Shown in pieces: positions 31,768-42,434 of a DNA stretch of 64,000 nt; the first letter of the stretch is position 1, and the number at the start of each line of letters is the position of its first letter. A program made the translations under genes and the position numbers. Source of the DNA: Dryomyza anilis. Lineage: Eukaryota > Arthropoda > Insecta > Diptera > Dryomyzidae. The notes beneath the pieces were generated by a model. It worked only from the letters and a program-made list of their open reading frames with translations, was not told the DNA's origin and ran no database searches. The stretch is taken from NCBI GenBank assembly GCA_951804985.1, contig OX638130.1:84128583-84192582 (forward strand). The letters run 5' to 3'.

Positions 31768-33438
31768 TTGCTAAATTCACCACATGCGAAGTTCGTACTT
31801 TTTTCGCAGATAAATTCAATTTTACGTTTTGTTGTATACTGTTTATATAAATTAAAGATTATCTGCTCATTATGAGGTATAAAATGTTAAATTGAAAGTA
31901 ATTTTACTTTTTGGCGCACTTTTCCTTCTCATTGCCTCTAAGGTAAGGGAGAAGGAACTCGAATGTCAGTAATGCCAATATAACAATACAGGCTGAAGTA
32001 TTCTCACTTACAGAAACAGTACATTCGAAATTGACGTCATTTCGAGAAATCCATTCGAGAAAACCCTTCGAGAAGTGATACAGAAACGGGCCACAGATCT
32101 TCACATTAGGTTAAATCCTAGAAAAAATCAAAAAGAGTCTTCCATAGATCATACATCAGAAGATGCGTACCCTTAGACTACTTTTAACTGTAATGTTATT
32201 CTTTTACTATACTTCATTGGCTTAGAAGTGCTATAATTTTCCATATTCTTCACTAAACAACCTGCAAAAAATTTCCATATGCCTTAACCTCTTTTACAGT
32301 TTTTTTGTTTTTGTTATTTAATTTTATTTTAATTTAAATCTAATATATTTATTATCATTTTTCCATCGATGATTTTAAATTTTAAATACATTTTCAAAAT
32401 TCAATTCAATTTCCAAAGTTAAATTTAGTTCAACTGTATTTTCGAAATATTCTCTCAATATAATTTACACAACACTTTAACAACAAATTTCGAAAATTAT
32501 ACTTCCCACACAATTGCCGCTCCATGATATTCTTGGTAAAAACCTTCAAAGTATTGCTTCCAGCCATGAGTGCCTTGAATATTGCATAAATATTACTACT
32601 CAGAAACTGTTGCCAAACTCGGCCTAATGATGTAATTTAAGTTTAGCCAAAATATTTTGTACACATTGCAGCCGCATTGTTGTCGACGGCCATACGACGA
32701 TTATCCTTTGGGATGTGTTGCACGTTGACGAGTGACAAAATGTCCATGCGGAGCAATTAGTTGAGTTTGTTTTGACTAAAACTCGAAAAGAGACAAAATG
32801 CAGCAGCAGCAGAGGCAGCCAAAAACTCTGGGCTACGAGTAAAACATAATTAAATATTAACAATAATGCAATACACAAGGACATGGTATAGAAAGAAGAA
32901 GAAGCTACTGTAGAAACAGGACATGCACGCAGGACTTTTGAGAATTCATTAAACGCATGCGACATGCAACGTATTAAAATAAGCAAAAACTTAAAATGGC
33001 CAAAAGTCTCGGAAATCACCTGAGGTCCTTTACTAGTCAGAGGTATTAATTGTTGCAGCAACTTGTTGCATGCTGTTTACACCATATTGCCGCACCATAT
33101 TGTACATGTGAGTCACCGTGTATTTAGCACTTTTAAAGCTTATATTATTATAACCTACTATAAAAGTGAAAGGGTATATTCAATTTGAACATCCGTTTGT
33201 ATTTCCCTAGCGTGGCCGCTAGGGAAAAGTGTCACATCTAGAGTCGATGTTCGTCTATCTCCATGTCATTTGAAATCCCTTAAAACCAGAACATCTTAAT
33301 CAATAAAACTCAGAAATCAGATTACTTGTACATCGACGCTATACGGTATTGAAAATTCATTGAGAACTGCGATTTAATCATATTTGTAAATATATGTACC
33401 TCATATTGCACTAACATCTAAGAGAGCATTTCACTTTA
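31768..33438. other. Single-copy region, no gene called
   Basis: A 145-codon minus-strand frame at 32624-33061 overlaps GCAGCAGCAGAGGCAG-like sequence; no domain is recognised, and I treat it as chance. A perfect 11-bp-stem hairpin lies at 33202-33227. Confidence 0.35.
33202..33227. repeat. Hairpin, 11-bp stem
   Basis: TTTCCCTAGCG, TGGC loop, CGCTAGGGAAA. Perfect stem with a 4-nt loop, isolated in otherwise AT-rich DNA. Function unknown. Confidence 0.85.
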
Positions 33439-33838
33439 CACAGAAAAAATAATCGACGTAAATATAGCAAACGATATTAATTGCATGCATTAATCAGTCC
33501 AGCAAAGAAATTCAGTAATATAGCGAAAACATTTACTATTCGGTGAAGAAAAAATAATCGACGTAAATATAGCAACCGATATTAATTGCATGCATTAATC
33601 ATTCCAGCAAAGAAATTCAGTAATATAGCGAAAACATTTGCTATTCGGTGAAGTTTTTGGAATTATATTTGCCGACTAATTAATTTGCTGCATTGACGGA
33701 CAAATATTTATATTAGTAAACGCAATTGCTGATTTAACGAATAATAGCAAGTGTTTTCATTAAATTTAATTGCTGGACTGATTAATGCTTGCAATTAATA
33801 TTGGTTGCTATATTTACGTTGATTATTTTTTTCTCAGT
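33439..33838. mobile_element. Family G MITE with a duplicated left arm
   Basis: Left end CACAGAAAAAATAATCGACG; right end complement CACTGAGAAAAAAATAATCA. Inversion continues for ~65 bp (GTAAATATAGCAAACGATAT, TTAATCAGTCCAGCAA). The left arm is tandemly doubled: 33443-33547 and 33548-33652, 105 bp each, three differences. It abuts the 3' end of a LINE-J copy on its right. Confidence 0.8.
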
Positions 33839-33840
33839 GG

Positions 33841-34265
33841 ATGTTCACTATTCATGCAAAACACACTGATGATTGTAAGAAAGCATTGTGGTTAAAGGAA
33901 GGGAGGAAAGATGAGGTAGTGTCGGTGAATGTTTTTTATTTTGAATTTTCCAATATCAAAAATGTCGGGAAAACATAAAGATTGTTCCATAAACGTATCG
34001 TACGTCTGAAGAATGTCTCTGTAATGCTTAGTTCTGTGGAGAGCCGAGTGAACTACGAAGGAATGGGCTTGGTTCGATTCTCGAGTTGAATGAGAGAACA
34101 CACGATTTGGTGGAATCAGGATATGTATTTCCCACGAACCAGGCACACCCTACGCTCATTTAGTGCACAAGAGAACCAATGAGTATGACATATTTTCATC
34201 CTCTATTAAATATATTCCAGGAAACGTTATGAATTTGGAAACTCAAAGAGGATCTTGAAGCGTCT
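33841..34265 (-). pseudogene. LINE-J fragment, RT C-terminus and 3' UTR
   Basis: Minus-strand translation gives I-L-I-P-P-N-R-V-F-S-H-S-T-R-x-S-N-Q-A-H, then H-Y-R-D, and F-P-D-I-F-D-I-G-K-F-K-x-x-I-H-R-H-Y. This is near-identical in order to 38839-39264 minus but with frameshifts and a deletion around the S-R-T-I-R-L-W-N-N-L-P segment. The shared 3' UTR (AATGCACAGTG/AAAACACACTG) precedes family G. Dead fragment. Confidence 0.75.
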
Positions 34266-35428
34266 GTCCATATTTGCGAATTGTATTTCATCTTTGTATT
34301 CCGCACTGTATTCCGCTTTTTTCGACACATAGAATACATATTTTGAAGATTTGATCTGAAATCGCCAATACAAATGACCGTATAGCACCGTCTTCTAATA
34401 ATCGTAGGGTGTTGAAGTTTGGCGAAGATGTTACATCATAGGACTCCTCGCATAATTTAAGGGACGTTGACTTGTAGTTCAAAAAAGGGAATTTGAACCA
34501 CCCTAATATGGTGTTTGCTATCAGTAAAAGTGCAATTTGAACTAATTAAATTAGTACCTATAACATATACAATTTATAACATTGAAAATACAACCAGTTT
34601 TTGCAAATAATTGAACGGTAATTTAAGCTAATTTAATTCAATTTAAGCTAATGGTACTCAGCCAAGTACAAATTGCGATATTGAGGTAACAAATTTAAGC
34701 CATCATTTAAAAAAAGAAGTCTTTAATTGATCTGTCTTGAAAAATCGCTCTAAAACCAATTTAATGACATTTAAAATGTATTTTGTTAAAGTTTTTTTTC
34801 AAGCCAACAACGAGTCGAAATTATTAAAATTTACTACCGAAATTCGAATTCGTACATCTTTCCATCATGAAATGCCAAAACTTACTGAAGAGAAATGTCA
34901 AAAGAGCGGCAAGAAATATGGCGTCGTTTGCTGTCCCTGTCGCTCTACTTTTGTAGCGTTCCTGGTGAAAAACCCTTTACAAAAAGTTAGATCATGAAAC
35001 ACTCTATGGAATAGAGACTTCAAAAGAATATTTAAAAAATAGTCAATTCTACTCTTTTGGAGGAAGATCAAAAAGTATCCCACATTACCCGAGACTTACA
35101 GACAAATATTTATATTCGTTACATCAAATTTACATTTCAAAGTAATTTATTTCATAAAAATTTCCAAAGCTGTTTTCGTTAATTTAAGCTAGTTTGTTGG
35201 ATAAAATAGGAGATATCTCAGATTTGATACGAGATATCGAAAAACGGTTAATGGTCTCAGAAAGTCTTATAAATAATTTAATCCGATTAATAAGGAATAA
35301 TTCTCAAATGACGATATATAAATATTCATCTAGGCTTATTAGAACTTTAAAGTGAGATTTTATATCTAAAATTTTAAAAACAACTGAATTTTGTATAATA
35401 ATATTATCTAAATTTCATATGTAGGAAC
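34266..35428. other. AT-rich region with family K fragment
   Basis: 34486-34700 carries AAATTGCGATATTGAGGTAA, TTTGCAAATAATTGAACGG and GTACTCAGCCAAGTACAAAT, resembling 36385-36450 of family K. 35213-35243 is the dispersed repeat shared with 4156. Nothing coding. Confidence 0.45.
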
Positions 35429-36143
35429 TAGAGATGGGCGCGTTTCTGTTTTTGATGGTACGGACACGCACGAGCCCGACGACTAAATTTACAGGCACGC
35501 ACGAGATGCACGATAAATCACGGGATTTAAAAGAAACACGGAAAAACACGATATAATAAGAAAAAAGGACAGAAAATATGAAAAAGCAGGCGAAATGTGA
35601 AAAATAATACCGGAACCGGAATCGTTATTAAAAATGTGTGGAACCAGAGCTGGAAGCGGACACCATATATTTTTTCTGGAACAGTTATTATAATCCCTGT
35701 CAGGGCACGCAAAGAACCAGAATCGAAACCGTTATTAAAAAATGTATGAAACCGAAATCGAAACTCATTTAATTTTTTGGTTGGAACCGGAATCGGAACC
35801 GGAACCACAATTTTAAAAATCTTGGAACTGGAACCAATATTCCAAAGGGTTTTAGTCTCTGTAATAAATAATTCGAAAATTAAGTTTGACACTGTTTTAT
35901 TCTCTTAAATCCATAAGTAAAACTAAAAAAACAAATTTTTAGGAAAATTTTAAAATACCACGCAAGGGTTTTTTAAAATTGAGGTAGAAACTATATAAAA
36001 AAAATGTTTAATTGGCGCGTGCTTGATTTTGGAGGCACAGACCCGCACGGGCACGACAGCAACTAGCCCGCACGGAGGTTTGCACGCACGAACTCAGATT
36101 TTCGGGCTGGACACGAAAAAAGCACGGCACGCGCCCATCTCCA
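35429..36143. mobile_element. hAT-type non-autonomous element, 715 bp, perfect 8-bp TSD
   Basis: GTAGGAAC flanks both ends exactly (35421-35428, 36144-36151). TIRs: TAGAGATGGGCGCGT left and, complemented, TGGAGATGGGCGCGT right; the T-A-G-x-G start and 8-bp duplication are hAT-like. Subterminal regions are rich in GCACG/CGTGC words (ACGCACGAGCCCGACGAC; GCACGGCACGCGC). The middle (35590-35850) repeats GGAACCGGAATCG-type words. No transposase frame. The exact duplication suggests a fairly recent insertion. Confidence 0.9.
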
Positions 36144-36146
36144 GTA

Positions 36147-36877
36147 GGAACCTTGGGTAAAGTGGGACAAAGTGAGTAATATCGGAAATTGCAATTACAG
36201 GACATGTTTTTTCACTTAAAAAATTTTAAAAAGTGATTCTTAATTTGGCATCAACTTATTTTATCCATGGTTATATTCAAATTAGTACCTTTTTATTATA
36301 TTTGGAGAACAGGTGAGAAAAGACGGAATGTTTAAAAAAATATTTTACATTTAATTTTATTTTTTTTAGAAATACAAACTGATTTTTCAAATAATTTAAC
36401 ATTGCCTAAATGGTGCTAATTTATGTTCAAATTGCGATACTGAGGTGAAGTAGGAAATATTTTCTGGGATAAAGTGGGAAACGTAATTTAACCAATCTTT
36501 AAACGAATTTTAGTGGGAATATTGTGAAGTATGAATTATTGAATTGGTTTATCTGAGAAATAATTTCAATCGTAGTCACAAATTAATGAATCGTAGCCAC
36601 AAATTAATGAAAAGCAATCATCTATCAGAATTGCAGAAGAAAGCTGGGAAGCGAACAGAATGAAAAAATCGGCAAATATTCTTCAACTTAAACATTTTTG
36701 TAAATTCTTTGATGTTTCCCATTTTACCCCAACATTTTTAACAAGTCCGATATTCAGCGGTTCTGAAAAATCAATTAAAATACATATAAATGGTATTCTG
36801 TTGATGCAAAAAATTTGATCATAACTTTTCAAATGTACGGAAAATTGAAACGTGAATTACTTTAACCCAAGTTCCCC
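36147..36877 (+). mobile_element. Family K element
   Basis: Left end GGAACCTTGGGTAAAGTGGG; the right end complements to GGGGAACTTGGGTTAAAGTA, about 16 bp inverted. The interior repeats the phrase (GGGATAAAGTGGGAAACGTA, TCCCATTTTACCCC). The hAT element's target duplication lies on the left tip. No frame over ~60 codons. Related fragments: 8630-8840, 34486-34700, 39993-40190. Confidence 0.65.
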
Positions 36878-38552
36878 TAATTTTTAAATTTAATTTGATA
36901 AGTTTTTGGTTTTATAATATATTTTTCGAAATATTTCGAATTTTCAATAGATTTTGTCGATTTGTTTTGTTGTTTTTTGAATTCAAAATAAATAATATGT
37001 TACCATATACCCTGGAATATAAATGTGTTAGAAATAATGTTAAATTTCACATAAAAACTATGTACAAAAATATCTAACAAATTAAATCTAATTTTTACTG
37101 CTTTCTCTATCGCCTACATTTTGGTTAAAACAAAGCAACAATATTTGTAACTGCCATAAATTCGAGTTAAGTATTTTCATGAACGCAGTTACGCGGTGCG
37201 GAGTCAAACAATAAATCATGCATCATCATCTTCATTCGCAGCGTTCGCGGGTTCGGCAGCCATCAGCACATCAGCAGGTGACCGAATTAAGGACGGACGG
37301 ACGACGGACGACCGAATAAGGCAAGATAAATGAGTGCTTGAATAAATGGACAGACAGATGAACAGTTGGATGGATGGATGGATGAATGGATGAAGAGACG
37401 AAAAGGCAGCCAGCACCATGCAGTGCCACCAATACTATTTGTCGAAATAACAAAATCATTGCAGCCACTGTTCAGGAGGCCAACAACTAATAATTCATCA
37501 AAATCATGCAAGTAACAGCGGCAGCACCATCAGCATCACCATCGCTGTTTCGGCACCATCACCATTCGCATCAAACAGACAAAGGCGGCCTCTGTTTGAG
37601 GCTGCTGCTACCATAGAAATTCCTGAACGTTTGGCGAACGCTTCGCTACTCGCCAGCCTCGTCTCATCTCATCTCATCTCGTCATCCAGTCAGTCACTCA
37701 GTCGTCGACGTGCTTAATGAACAGAAAAGTTGAAAAAGTCGAGTTGAAATACAGCACACAACAACATCCGGTGGCCATCCATGGGCCAGTGCTGCATCAA
37801 TATTAAAGCACTTGAAGTGCTCTGTGATTTGTCCCCTTTTTTTGCCTTCGTAATTTTTATTTCACTCGAATTTAGTTCAAGTTGTAGTTACAGGCACCAT
37901 GGCCGACCGTGGCGACTGATGAAATGGCGTACAGCACAAGAGGAAGCCTCAATTTGCTTGGCTACGAAGCAGGTGAATCAAGTGATCTATGCGCTCTTGT
38001 ACTTGCTGTACGTGTCACGTCCATGAGACGGACAGACAGCTCCAAATCCTGATAGTAAGTGGTGTTCGGTAGACAGACACTCAGAGTGAAGTCTGAAAAG
38101 CAGCAGTGTCACTATGAAAATTTCCGGATATATGGCGCCTTTGCAATTATTGCGTGCACAACTTTAAGTCGTATAATGAAGAGATGACCCTTTTCTGAGG
38201 TACGATAAAACACTATATCGTTAAGAAATATCCGAATATTTGGGAACAAAATTTCGTTTACGAGATATACACAAAGGAAATTCAAATCTTTTCAAATAAA
38301 ATGATTTAAAAACATCTTTAAAACACCATTTAAGAAAATAAATTACAAGTGTTGGTTAAATATGTATCAATACTTTATTCAAAAAAGGCATAATATTTTT
38401 TAATTGTAAAATTTAAATTATCTGATTATAAAAGTTAACTTGGTAACTTGCATTTATTTGATATAAATTCGAAATAGCAACAAGATCTCTTTCGAAAAAC
38501 AAAAAAAAAAAAAATTGAACCAATATAACAACGACAGTTTAAAGAATTTGCG
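36878..38552. other. Single-copy region, island at 37180-38050
   Basis: 37180-38050 is GC-richer, with CAGCACCATCAGCATCACC-like runs, ATGG repeats, and CATCT repeats (37666-37685). An 81-codon frame (37781-38026) and opposite-strand Ser/Ile/His frames (37216-37511) have no recognisable domain. Possibly UTR or regulatory. 38050-38552 shows nothing. Confidence 0.3.
37367..37393. repeat. Microsatellite (ATGG)n
   Basis: About six units of TGGA/ATGG with one ATGA variant. Confidence 0.9.
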
Positions 38553-38611
38553 AATGAGTTCGAGAACTATTTGACGCATCGAAGAGCTTCGAGAAATGGC
38601 AGACTGGGTTA
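38553..38611 (+). repeat. Family H terminal motif
   Basis: GAGTTCGAGAACTATTTGAC then GCATCGAAGAGCTTCGAGAA and ATGGCAGACTGGGTT. It matches the blocks at 25680-25735, 25911 and 29960. Confidence 0.65.
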
Positions 38612-38758
38612 GTATACACAACAATTAATATCGCCTTCTTTTTAAATTATAGGGACGACAGCTTGAAATCTTATTGATTCTAAATCAGATATCGGATAGA
38701 AACGGAAATTAAACTGTACCGAAATCCATTCATATTTGTTTAATACGCAACGAATATG

Positions 38759-39270
38759 TTTTTTTTTTTTACAAAATAACCAACGCTCAGGGCATGCCCC
38801 CTATTCATGCAATGCACAGTGTTGATCGTAAGAAAGGATTATAGGTTAAGGGGAGGAGGAAAGATGTAGTAGTGTCGGTGGATATTTGCTTTAAATTTCC
38901 CAATAATAAAAATGTCGGGAAAAACAGTCGCAGGGAGATTGTTCCACAAACGTATCGTGCGGCTGAAGAACGAATTATCTCTGTAATGCGTAGTTCTGTT
39001 GAGAAACGAGTGAACTATGAAGGTGTGGGCTTGGTTCGATGCCCGAGTAGAACGAGAGAATACACGACCTGGTGGAATCAGGCCATGTATTTCCCTCGAA
39101 CACTTACCATTGTAATACCTATAAAACAGGCTAACACACCCTACGGTCCTTCGGTGCTCAAGAGAACCAATAGAGCATGAAATATTTTCATCCCCTATTA
39201 AATATATTGCACGTTGTTTGATTCGATCCAGGAACTCCAAAGAAGATTTTGAAGCCCATGCCATATGAAG
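38759..39270 (-). pseudogene. LINE-J fragment: RT C-terminal 141 codons plus 3' UTR
   Basis: A 141-codon frame (39264 to 38839, minus) reads W-A-S-K-S-S-L-E-F-L-D-R-I-K-Q-R-A, then LEHRRTVGCVSLFYRYYNGK, R-x-F-S-R-S-T-R, TIRLWNNLPATVFPD and G-K-F-K-A-N-I-H-R-H. This is the conserved tail after the reverse transcriptase in Jockey/CR1-like LINEs (clade from memory). The frame has stayed open, so the insertion may be relatively young. 5' truncation is typical. The T-run at 38759-38771 could be the poly-A tail. Confidence 0.75.
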
Positions 39271-39272
39271 CC

Positions 39273-39748
39273 CCAGCTGGTCCCGTGCACAGCGTTGCCC
39301 GTGCTAAGTTTTTGTAAATGCAAAAATATATCTTTTTAAAGTTAGGATACATTCACGCCCCTTTTTCCCTTTTTAGTCGCCCTTTGTCCAATCCCGCTCA
39401 CATTCTAGATGAATTTGATTCGATTTTTAGAAATTCTTAGTTGGTCGTCAGGAGTTATAGCACACACATTTGGTAAAATAATAAACAACCACAATATAGA
39501 TCAGTAGGCCAAATTTCATGGCTGTGGCTATCATAAGTACAACGATATTTGCAGTTAAAAGTTCAGGTTTGCCAAGCCCATTTTGTACCTTAGCGAATTT
39601 CAAAAAATCAAATAAAAAATGCGCGCCTACGTCGGGAGATGAACACCCTGTCCAAATTTCATGTTCCTAGGTCTAAGGGTTTCGGCTGGGCGTTGATGGA
39701 TCAGGCAGTCAGTCAATCAGAACTTGTTATTTTATATATAAGGAAGAT
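39273..39748 (+). mobile_element. Family A-like element without VNTRs, copy 7
   Basis: Head CCAGCTGGTCCCGTGCACAG and tail end CAGTCAGTCAATCAGAACTT then TTTTATATATAAGGAAGA follow family A, and GCCCTTTGTCCAATCCCGCT is shared. Between them lie ~350 bp of unrelated unique sequence (GTAGGCCAAATTTCATGGCT) instead of the VNTR blocks. It may be a sister family and bears on how the VNTRs were acquired. Confidence 0.65.
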
Positions 39749-40489
39749 TATAGCGAAACGGACGAATTGGCAAACTGACGTGGTTTCAATACTTGTGCAT
39801 AAGAGCTCTATAAAAAAGTTTAATAAAGAAATTCCTTAAAAATTAACATCGATTTAATAAAGAGTTCCCCAGAACTTAAAACGAAATGAAATTCGTTTCG
39901 TCCGAAATTCCAGTGATTTGGTGTCTAAAAACAGTTGCCTTTTAGTGGCTAAAAAGACTACATTTGATAATAGTTTTAAGATATCTTTATGTATAGGGGA
40001 GCCTGGGGTAAACTGTGATTTGTACAATTTTTCATATTCTTTTGATTGATCTATTCTATAGACTGATACATGATCTAACTCTGTGCATTAAGAGAATACC
40101 ATTTATATACCTTCTTTTGCTTTTAGAGTGACACTTCCAAATAGCTCGATTTTGGACTTGTTGAAAAATCTTGGTGTAATGTGGGAAATTTCAATATTTT
40201 TAACAATATGCTATTTTAGTCTTTCTTTTTTGTATTTAGTCTTTTTCATAAAAAGTCAAATATTTTAAGGACAAAAAAACACTACAATTAGGTAATAAAA
40301 AAGGAATGGTAATGCAAGAAAAAAATAATAAGAATAAAGTTTCAATTCATAAACAACTCTGTAGTATGTTAAGAAAAAAACGAAAAAAATTGTGCATTAT
40401 TATATTCTGAATTAGAATATTGTGGTGACAATGGAGGCAGGTGTAGTTGCTGGTCGTATGAAAAATGTATGTAAAATAACGCTCTGATT
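39749..40489. other. Intergenic, with K-like and D-like fragments
   Basis: 39884-39930 has TCGTTTCGTCCGAAATTCCA, resembling MITE D. 39993-40190 has AGGGGAGCCTGGGGTAAACT and GGTGTAATGTGGGAAAT, like family K termini. The rest is AT-rich and non-coding. Confidence 0.4.
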
Positions 40490-40740
40490 CCGAAAATATG
40501 ATTTAATAATGTTTCTTTGCATATGTTTACAAAATTAGGGCCAATTACTTTTGAACCGAGCTTTCATAAAGGTGCTCACATATATTTGTAAATATGTCGC
40601 GCTCTAAATAACACATATGATCAAGTGTTATATCGAATTAGAGGTAATTGAATATCCAATAAACACTTCTCAGAATATTTTTAAATTAGTTCATTAGTTT
40701 AAGAGAACTCGATAAGAGAACTTGAAAAAAGTATTTTTTT
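40490..40740 (+). mobile_element. Family L fragment
   Basis: TGTTTACAAAATTAGGGCCA, TTGAACCGAGCTTTCATAAA, GGTGCTCACATATATTTGTA and AATAAACACTTCTCAGAATA match both arms of the foldback at 44885-45790. It ends at the SINE inserted at ~40744. Confidence 0.7.
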
Positions 40741-40743
40741 TAA

Positions 40744-41051
40744 CAAAAGCTCAGTGGTAAGTGCGTTGGACTGCGAGCCGAAAGGTCCCCGGTTCAAGCC
40801 TGGACTGGGGCTAACAACATGTTTTCATAGAAACATTTTTCTATACCGCACTACCTCTCGGCAGTAAATGGCAAACCTACGAGAATAAAACATTGCCTAT
40901 GAAAAGCTCTCACCCGCCGTTCGGATTAGGCAATAAACTGTAGGTTCCACCACTTTGAGTACAAATATAACACGCACTGCTCAAAATGGTGAGAGAGCTC
41001 GGCCTAAGTTCTTATAGGACTGTAGTGCCAAACTATTATTATTATTATTAA
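40744..41051 (+). mobile_element. tRNA-derived SINE, full length
   Basis: The tRNA head has A box-like GCTCAGTGGTAAGTGCG at ~40749 and B box GGTTCAAGCC at 40791-40800. A ~230-bp body follows (GCACTACCTCTCGGCAG, GAAAAGCTCTCACCCGCCGT, CTCAAAATGGTGAGAGAGCT, TTCTTATAGGACTGTAGTGC), then a CCAAAC(TATT)n-like ATT repeat tail at 41034-41051. The internal pol III boxes would be its promoter; mobilisation would need a LINE partner. TTAAC occurs on both sides as a possible short duplication. Confidence 0.9.
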
Positions 41052-41435
41052 CTTTCTAAATTAAAATGGCATAAATTCCATTAGGACATCATTCAGGCAA
41101 AACAAAAAGGCTTATACCGGTTAAGCATTTGTATTGTATAGTATTGTATTGTAAAGAAAACATTTTTCAGTAACTTTCGGATATTGATTACATTTAAAAG
41201 TTAACTGTAAGACATCTTTTAGACATTATTTGTCTATTATTGACATTAATAATTTAAAATCATCGGTAAACAAGTTTTTGATTTAAACTTTAAAACAAAA
41301 TATGAGTGTGCTTGCTTTTAGAAGAAAAAACAACCTTCTTTGGTACCACGATTACTTTCCAATTGGCGCGGTTGCTATCAAATACATTGTCACCATAAAG
41401 TATCTTCTTCATCATGGCTGGTTTATTAGACAGCA

Positions 41436-41630
41436 ATGCCAAAAACAGTGCATTTGAAGCCACTTTCAGGTGGGACACCGAAAAATCATCAGCTCTCTAT
41501 CAACGGTGTTGCTGGTGGAATCACTACAGCAACAACAACAAAAACCAACAAAGTTAAAATTGTTCCAGCTGATTGCTCCATGGAGTACTACTGGATGATG
41601 ATGAGGTTGGATTTTTCTGTGATGTTGTAG
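41436..41630 (+). CDS. Weak candidate first coding exon, 64 codons
   Basis: ATG in an acceptable context (ACAGCAATGCC) with a TAG three codons upstream. Residues 1-48 look protein-like (PKTVHLKPLSGGTP, KVKIVPADCS) with a Thr/Ala run from CAACAACAAC. It ends TAG at 41628. The opposite strand also has a smooth 62-codon frame (41478-41290), so one of the two may be chance. No family recognised, no clear splice donor. Confidence 0.2.
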   Translation: MPKTVHLKPLSGGTPKNHQLSINGVAGGITTATTTKTNKVKIVPADCSMEYYWMMMRLDFSVML

Positions 41631-42382
41631 AATGTAGTTGTTTGTGCTACCATTTCGTGTCGTTTCATTCGCTTAATCTTCAGCATCTCGTTTCCACCTC
41701 GACGAGAGTCATTCGCTGCTGGCTTGGATGATGCTGCTGCTACTGTCCTTTCATTTTCCGCAGAGGGTCGGAGTAACTGGTGGAGGTGGGGACAATCCGC
41801 TGGGTATTGTAGATGTTGCTGCTCTTATGACTCTTTGTTGCTGTACCCAATGTGGCAGCAAAACTGTCGGTAGCCACTCTGTGAGTGGAGTCCAACGGAA
41901 TCAACTCACGTCGTCCTCATCATCAGCAGCAGCAGCATCATCATCAGCGTCGTCATCGTTGTTGTCGTCCACCATTCGTTTTGTGCACTTAAAGCAACAA
42001 CAGCAATATTATGTGCGAGTAACCAGCATTGTTCTCATTGTTGTTGTACATTTTTTCATTTCATCCTTATTGTTTTTGTTGTTGTGTATCTCACCAGTAG
42101 CTTACTTTTATTCCAGCGCGTACAGAAGAAACACGAAATTGGATCCATTATTTTTGCAACTAAATGACGACATTCGCCAGCATTCATTGTTGTTTGTGTA
42201 AATTGTTGTTGTTTTTTTTTAGTTGTTGTTGTTGTTGTAACACTGATTATCTCCATATCTGAGATTACCAATTATTTGTTGTTGTTGTTGCTGCGAATGA
42301 GTTTCGTGTTGTTGTCGTCGCTTTTTTTTTTGTAGTTGTTTTGCCTCCATTTTGGTCCCAGATACAACATCAAAAAATAACC

Positions 42383-42434
42383 GTTTATGGCATTAAAACA
42401 ACAACACTTACAAAAACACGCTCATGCCATAAAC
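42383..42434. repeat. 11-bp inverted pair GTTTATGGCAT...ATGCCATAAAC
   Basis: Perfect inverted words 30 bp apart in single-copy sequence. TTTATGGC resembles a Cad/Abd-B-type homeodomain site, so a paired binding site is conceivable; equally chance. Confidence 0.5.

Noticed and set aside
32624..33061. 145-codon minus-strand frame
   Set aside because: No domain recognised, Leu/Ser/Cys-rich over trinucleotide repeats; chance cannot be excluded and nothing supports it.
41728..42201. 157-codon plus-strand frame
   Set aside because: Built largely from TCATCATC, GCAGCAGC and TTGTTGTTG runs; typical repeat-driven frame.
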